Assembly: GCA_003446975.1 (NCBI GenBank)
Contig: DMAP01000027.1
Location: forward strand, 1 to 6,391
DNA length: 6,391 bases
Source of the DNA: Clostridiales bacterium
Lineage (GTDB): Bacteria > Bacillota > Clostridia > Tissierellales > Dethiosulfatibacteraceae
Direction: 5' to 3'
This document shows, piece by piece, positions 6,156 to 6,391 of the stretch; position 1 is the stretch's first letter, and each line of letters begins with the position of its first letter. Under the pieces are notes generated by a model. It did not search any database. It was given only the letters and a program-made list of their open reading frames with translations, and was not told where the DNA came from. A program made the translations under genes and the position numbers.

Positions 6156-6391
6156 ATTTACACCTCGTTTTATTTTTATTCAACTATATTTATGCAAATT
6201 TTATGCCAACTTCTTTACATCTTTGAAGCTGTTGATTTTGCTAGCTTGCGATAACTTTAACAAGCTTTCTGATGCATTCTTGCATAGGTTTTATATCAAT
6301 TTCCGTCTGAAATGTTAACGTTTTCTGTATTTCCTAGTGCTGAGGCTTTGTAAAATTCGATGCGTTTTTACATCTATTGTATGTCCCAATG
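6156..6391. other. Upstream region of bcd with inverted repeats and a possible gene remnant
   Basis: No intact gene is visible in these 236 bases. Besides the sigma-54-like promoter, there are inverted repeats upstream of it: AGCTTG-N12-CAAGCT (6243-6266), ATGCA-N4-TGCAT (6272-6285), ATTTC-N5-GAAAT (6299-6313) and the near-palindrome AATGTTAACGTT (6311-6322). The second and fourth lie about 97 and 134 bases before the predicted start, where activator sites for sigma-54 promoters usually occur. On the minus strand, 6389-6241 reads like protein if one A is dropped from each of two A-runs (6365-6369 and 6300-6302), ending at a TAG at 6243-6241. This may be the decayed or mis-sequenced end of an upstream gene, or chance. 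Confidence 0.4.
6193..6208 (-). promoter_or_regulatory. Sigma-54 (RpoN/SigL) -24/-12 promoter before bcd
   Basis: The minus strand reads TGGCATAAAATTTGCA. The sigma-54 consensus is TGGCAC-R-N4-TTGCW. All invariant bases match (GG at 6207-6206, GC at 6195-6194, correct 16-base frame), with one departure, T for C at position 6. The predicted transcription start is near 6182, giving a leader of about 27 bases with a well-placed GAGG. A competing reading is a sigma-A promoter TTGGCA (6204-6209), 15 bases, TATAGT (6183-6188), but 15 bases is a poor spacer. If sigma-54 is right, expression needs an activator ATPase bound upstream, which is not encoded in this window. Confidence 0.6.

Noticed and set aside
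6183..6209. Sigma-A promoter TTGGCA-N15-TATAGT before bcd
   Set aside because: Both hexamers match 5 of 6 bases, but a 15-base spacer is well below the optimum. The sigma-54 reading of the same bases fits its consensus better, though this remains the main alternative.
6244..6288. Small peptide reading MQECIRKLVKVIAS on the minus strand upstream of bcd
   Set aside because: No good ribosome site precedes it and it is only 14 codons. It fits better as the end of a possible broken upstream gene.

Overview
This window is a compact cluster of butyrate-type fermentation (reverse beta-oxidation) genes, all read from the minus strand, that is from right to left. The DNA is AT-rich. Strong GGAGG-type ribosome binding sites precede almost every gene, and the proteins resemble clostridial enzymes. 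I infer an anaerobic low-GC Firmicute of the class Clostridia, possibly an amino-acid or organic-acid fermenter. The species cannot be named from the sequence.

Layout in transcription order: a 236-base upstream region (6391-6156) with a good sigma-54 type -24/-12 promoter match; an acyl-CoA (butyryl-CoA) dehydrogenase gene, bcd; a strong intrinsic terminator and a possible new promoter (about 4995-4884); the two subunits of an AtoDA-type CoA-transferase; a FabD-like malonyl transferase; 3-hydroxybutyryl-CoA dehydrogenase (hbd); a crotonase (crt); a terminator-like hairpin; the electron-transfer flavoprotein beta subunit (etfB); and the first codons of the next gene, almost certainly etfA, cut by the left edge.

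How they work together: Hbd reduces acetoacetyl-CoA to 3-hydroxybutyryl-CoA, crotonase dehydrates it to crotonyl-CoA, and Bcd with EtfAB reduces that to butyryl-CoA. The CoA-transferase can then exchange CoA between butyryl-CoA and acetate or acetoacetate, releasing butyrate or activating acetoacetate. No thiolase is in the window. The unexpected member is the FabD-like protein, which has no known role in this pathway and has an altered nucleophile elbow (GFSLGQ in place of GHSLGE).

Several genes have in-frame start codons upstream of the true start. I moved the starts of etfB, crt, the fabD-like gene and atoA to the codon with correct Shine-Dalgarno spacing. The two hairpins divide the cluster into three likely expression segments: bcd / atoD-atoA-fabD-hbd-crt / etfB-etfA. 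No mobile elements, RNA genes or CRISPR arrays were seen. Most of the window is ordinary metabolism. The sigma-54 promoter, the FabD-like gene and the divergent EtfB motif deserve a second look.
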